DNA from: CAXSBR01 sp964236495
Lineage (GTDB): Bacteria; Actinomycetota; Actinomycetes; Mycobacteriales; Jatrophihabitantaceae
Length of the DNA: 15,589 bases
Reading direction: 5' to 3'
Assembly: GCA_964236495.1 (NCBI GenBank)
Contig: CAXSBR010000041.1
Location: 1 to 15,589 of the forward strand
Both the position numbers and the translations under genes were made by a program. The notes under the pieces were generated by a model, which saw nothing but the letters and a program-made list of their open reading frames with translations, ran no database searches and was not told where the DNA came from. Of this stretch, positions 12,570 through 15,589 are shown one piece after another (positions within the stretch are counted from its first letter, which is position 1; every line of letters starts with the position of its first letter).

Positions 12570-15062
12570 TCAGCGCAGGTGCGCGCCGTGTCGCTGCTCG
12601 GCCAGGCTGACGGCGGCATCGCGGGCGGCGGTGGCCTCCTCGGTGGTCAACGTGCGATCGCGTGCCCGCAGCCGCAGGGAGAACGCGACGGACTTGCGTC
12701 CGGCGCCCAGTCGCTGCTCGTCGGTGTAGACGTCGAACAGCCGCACCGCCTCCAGCAGCTCGCCGGCGCCCGCGCTGACGGTGGCAAGCAGCTCGCCCGC
12801 CGGCACCGCCTCAGGCACGACCAACGCCACGTCGAGCAGCACCGGCGGAAAGCTGGGGATCGACGGCGTGGAAGCAGGAGGCGGTACTGCGAAGGCATCG
12901 AGATCTAGCTCCAGCGCCACCGTCCTGGCGGGTAGGGCGAACTCGTCCACCACCCGCGGATGCAGCTCACCGGCGTGCCCGACGACGGCGCCGCCGAGCA
13001 GCAGCGCAGCACATCGGCCCGGATGCCACGGCGCGGTGTCCGCGGGCCGGACGGTCAGCGCGACGCGGTGCTCGCGCGCGACGACCCGTGCCAACTCCAC
13101 CGCATCGGCCCAGGTGTAAGGCCGCCCGGAGCTGTACCAGCCGGGCAGCTCGGCCTGACCCGCCGCGACCGCGCCGAGGTGGCGAGGCTGATCGGGAACC
13201 GACCTCAGCAGCGCCGCCAGTTCGTCGTCGGAGGGGCGGTGTTCGACGCCGGGCCGGTGCGCGGTCGGTCGGTCGGGGACGTCGAGGAAGACCAGACCGG
13301 TCTCGAACAGGGCCAGGTCACGCAGGCCTCGCCCGGCGTTGCGCACCAGCGCGGCCAGCAGGCCGGGCAGCAGCGACGTGCGCAGTTCGGGCTCGGCCTC
13401 GGACAACGGGTTGAGCACCGACAGCGCGCGCCGCCGCGGATCGTCGGCCCGTTCGCCGAGCCGGTCGTGCACGAGCGGTGACACGAAGGGCGACGTGAGC
13501 ACCTCGGTGTAGCCCGCCGCTGCGACGGCGCGCGACACCGTTCTTCGCAGGCGCTGGGCCTCGGTCAAACCACGTCCGGGCGGCGGCGTCGGCAGCGTGG
13601 AGGGAATGCGGTCGTAGCCCTCCAGCCGCACGACCTCCTCCACGAGGTCAGCCGGATCGGTGAGGTCGGGGCGCCACGACGGCGGCGTGACCGCCAGTGG
13701 ATCGCCGAGCTCGACGGCACAACCCACCTGCTCCAGCCGATGCACCGCCGCGTCGGTATCGATGGACATCCCCGCCACTCGGCCCGGCAGGTCAGCCGGC
13801 AGCGCAATCGGCTGCCGCAGCGCCGGGTCGCCGTCGCGGCGCACGACCGAGTAGTCAGACGTTGCCGCAGCGCCGCCGAACTCGACGAGCAGGTCCACAC
13901 ACCGAGTGAGCGCGACGCCTGCGATCGCAGGGTCGACGCCGCGCTCGAAGCGCTTCGCGGCCTCGCTGGGCAGCTTGTGCCGGCGCACCGCACGCAGGAC
14001 CGAGGCAGGATCCCAGTGCGCCGCCTCCAAGACGATATCGGTGGTGGCACTGGCAGTGGAGTTGTCGATCTCGGTCGACTCACCACCCATCACCCCGGCA
14101 AGCGCGAGCGGGCCGCTGTCGTCGATCACGAGCACGTCGTCGGTGTCCAGCGTGCGGGTCGTCCCGTCGAGCGTGACGAGCTCCTCCCCCGCACGAGCCC
14201 GCCGAACGTCCAGGGGCCCGCGCAACCTGGCCCGATCGAAGGCGTGCAGCGGCTGGCCCGTCTCGAGCATCACGTAGTTGGTGACATCGACGATGAGCGA
14301 GATCGGGCGCATGCCGGCCTGACGCAGCCGAGTGGCCATCCACGGCGGCGTGGGCGCGGTGGCATCGATGCCGCCTGCGGTGCGCACCGCGAACTGATCG
14401 CAACCGTCGGCGCAGATGTTGCGCGCCAACGGGTAGGCAGCACCGTCGACCGGTGGCACCGTCACCGTGTCGGCCACGTCGGTGAACGGTGCGTCCAGCG
14501 CGATCGATGTCTCGCGCGCCAGCCCCCGGATGGAGAAGCAGTACCCGCGGTCCGGGGTGACGGCGATGTCGAGTACTGCGTCGCCCATGCCCAGCACCTG
14601 CAGGGCGTCGGCGCCCGGTTCGGCGCTGTTCTCGGGTAGCACGAGGATGCCGTCATGCTCCTCGCCCAGGCCGAGCTCGCGTGCCGAGCAGATCATGCCG
14701 TCGGAGATGTGACCGTAGGTCTTGCGCGCCGCGATCGCGAACCCGCCCGGCAGCACGGCACCGGGCAGCGACGCGACGACCAGCGCGCCAGGCACGACGT
14801 TGGGCGCGCCGCACACGATTGCGCGCGGCTGCGCCTCACCGACGTCCACCGAGCACCAGCTGATCGTCTTGCCGTTCTTCTGCAGCTCGCGCTCGCAGCT
14901 GAGTACCCGGCCCACCACGATCGGGCCGGACAGCCCGTCGGCGGCGCTCTCGACCCGCTCCACCTCGAGCCCCACCCGCACCAGGGCATCGCCCAGGCTG
15001 CGCGCCGAGATCCCGGCAGGCAGCTGCACGTACTGCCGCAACCAGTCGACCGGCAGCCGCAT
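12570..15062 (-). CDS. pheT: phenylalanyl-tRNA synthetase beta subunit
   Basis: Non-catalytic subunit of the alpha2-beta2 PheRS; it binds tRNA-Phe and hydrolyses mischarged Tyr-tRNA-Phe. The 830 aa fit the full bacterial architecture. It has an N-terminal segment (1-40), an EMAP-II/OB tRNA-binding domain (about 45-155, starting GPIVVGRVL), and a TPDRGYCFSIRGLARE segment (169-184). The B3/B4 editing domain follows (about 210-390), then B5 with the TPPSWRPDLTDPADLVEE motif, a degenerate class II core, and a C-terminal anticodon-binding FDX-ACB domain (about the last 95 residues, beginning PSIPSFPPVLLDVALVV). The start is the ATG at 15062, with a strong GGAGG (15070-15074) 7 nt upstream and only 2 nt after the pheS stop, so the subunits are co-translated. 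Confidence 0.98.
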   Translation of the reverse strand: MRLPVDWLRQYVQLPAGISARSLGDALVRVGLEVERVESAADGLSGPIVVGRVLSCERELQKNGKTISWCSVDVGEAQPRAIVCGAPNVVPGALVVASLPGAVLPGGFAIAARKTYGHISDGMICSARELGLGEEHDGILVLPENSAEPGADALQVLGMGDAVLDIAVTPDRGYCFSIRGLARETSIALDAPFTDVADTVTVPPVDGAAYPLARNICADGCDQFAVRTAGGIDATAPTPPWMATRLRQAGMRPISLIVDVTNYVMLETGQPLHAFDRARLRGPLDVRRARAGEELVTLDGTTRTLDTDDVLVIDDSGPLALAGVMGGESTEIDNSTASATTDIVLEAAHWDPASVLRAVRRHKLPSEAAKRFERGVDPAIAGVALTRCVDLLVEFGGAAATSDYSVVRRDGDPALRQPIALPADLPGRVAGMSIDTDAAVHRLEQVGCAVELGDPLAVTPPSWRPDLTDPADLVEEVVRLEGYDRIPSTLPTPPPGRGLTEAQRLRRTVSRAVAAAGYTEVLTSPFVSPLVHDRLGERADDPRRRALSVLNPLSEAEPELRTSLLPGLLAALVRNAGRGLRDLALFETGLVFLDVPDRPTAHRPGVEHRPSDDELAALLRSVPDQPRHLGAVAAGQAELPGWYSSGRPYTWADAVELARVVAREHRVALTVRPADTAPWHPGRCAALLLGGAVVGHAGELHPRVVDEFALPARTVALELDLDAFAVPPPASTPSIPSFPPVLLDVALVVPEAVPAGELLATVSAGAGELLEAVRLFDVYTDEQRLGAGRKSVAFSLRLRARDRTLTTEEATAARDAAVSLAEQRHGAHLR

Positions 15063-15064
15063 CG

Positions 15065-15589
15065 TCAGGCCTCCATGCCGAAAGCCTGCGTGAACCGCAC
15101 GTCACCCTCGACCAGATCGCGCATGTCTGCGGCGTTGTTGCGAAACATCATCGTGCGCTCGACACCCATGCCGAAGGCGAATCCCGAATAGCGCTGCGGA
15201 TCGATGCCGCAGGCGCGCAGCACCCGAGGATTGACCATTCCGCAGCCGCCCCACTCGATCCAGCCCTCGTTGCTGCAGGTCCGACAGTCCCAGTCCGGAT
15301 TGCCCACCGACTCCCCGCGGCAGACGAAGCAGAGCAGGTCGGGCTCGGCGCTGGGTTCGGTGAACGGGAAGTAGGAGGGGCGCAGCCGGGTGACGATGCC
15401 TTCGCCGAACATGGCGGTGGCGAAGTGATCGAGCGTTCCCTTCAGGTCGGCCATGGTGATGCCCTCGTCGATCACCAGGCCCTCCACCTGATGGAAGACC
15501 GGCGAGTGGGTGGCGTCGAGTTCGTCGGTGCGAAACACCCTGCCCGGGCAGATGACGTAGATCGGCGGCGTGCGGGTGAGCATGGTGCG
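15065..15589 (-). CDS. pheS: phenylalanyl-tRNA synthetase alpha subunit, C-terminal part (runs off the window)
   Basis: Catalytic subunit of PheRS; 174 C-terminal residues are present and the N-terminal half lies beyond the right edge. Class II motif 2 is visible as VFRTDELDATHSPVFHQVEG (18-37 of this fragment) and motif 3 as GFAFGMGVERTMMFR (136-150). FTEPSAEPD (76-84) and GGCGMVNPRVLRACGID (114-130) are family-typical and line the Phe pocket. Between them is a CFVC...CRTC insert with cysteines at fragment residues 87, 90, 102 and 105, suggesting a metal-binding knuckle absent from E. coli PheS. The gene ends 2 nt before pheT. Confidence 0.97.
   Translation of the reverse strand, partial: RTMLTRTPPIYVICPGRVFRTDELDATHSPVFHQVEGLVIDEGITMADLKGTLDHFATAMFGEGIVTRLRPSYFPFTEPSAEPDLLCFVCRGESVGNPDWDCRTCSNEGWIEWGGCGMVNPRVLRACGIDPQRYSGFAFGMGVERTMMFRNNAADMRDLVEGDVRFTQAFGMEA

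Noticed and set aside
1..15589. CRISPR arrays, IS elements, integrase sites, tRNA genes, toxin-antitoxin or defence genes
   Set aside because: No regularly spaced repeats, transposase-like frames, tRNA cloverleaf signatures or unexplained accessory genes were found by eye; nearly every base is covered by intact housekeeping genes.

Overview
This window looks like a chromosomal housekeeping segment from a high-GC Gram-positive bacterium (Actinomycetota). The evidence is uniformly GC-rich third codon positions, a 16S rRNA 5' end and rrn leader of actinobacterial type, a gene of the LLM-class F420-dependent oxidoreductase family, and the classic actinobacterial order pheS-pheT / argCJBDFRGH / mpg / tyrS. 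Every gene lies on the minus strand, so the reading order runs from high to low coordinates. Genus is not resolvable here. The TyrRS is of the TyrZ/KMSKS class and ArgG is of the long E. coli/Streptomyces type, which argues against a typical Mycobacterium despite the similar gene order.

Layout in transcription order: (1) 15589-15065, the C-terminal part of pheS, followed 2 nt later by complete pheT (15062-12570), together phenylalanyl-tRNA synthetase. (2) 12490-11504, a stand-alone LLM-class oxidoreductase with its own candidate leaderless promoter. (3) 11477-11442, a tandem ArgR operator overlapping a candidate leaderless argC promoter. (4) 11441-2514, a complete arginine biosynthesis operon argC-argJ-argB-argD-argF-argR-argG-argH. 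It makes arginine from N-acetylglutamate via ornithine and citrulline, and includes its own repressor. (5) 2517-1876, an alkyladenine DNA glycosylase (mpg), then 1879-638, tyrS. Both are joined to argH by ATGA overlaps, so the DNA-repair and aminoacylation genes appear to ride on the arginine operon. (6) 637-61, an rRNA promoter and leader region with two candidate promoters and a BoxB/BoxA antitermination element. (7) 60-1, the first 60 nt of 16S rRNA.

Nearly all junctions from argC to tyrS are 4-nt ATGA/GTGA stop-start overlaps. The exceptions are argF/argR (4-nt gap) and argG/argH (8-nt overlap with a TTG start). This implies one translationally coupled transcript of about 10.8 kb, controlled by ArgR at one operator.

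I see no phage, IS, CRISPR, toxin-antitoxin or defence genes, and no evidence of a previously undescribed system. The points worth a second look are regulatory (operator and leaderless promoter geometry, rrn promoter palindrome, operon coupling into tyrS and rrn) and evolutionary (TyrZ-type TyrRS, long-type ArgG, a four-cysteine insert in PheS).
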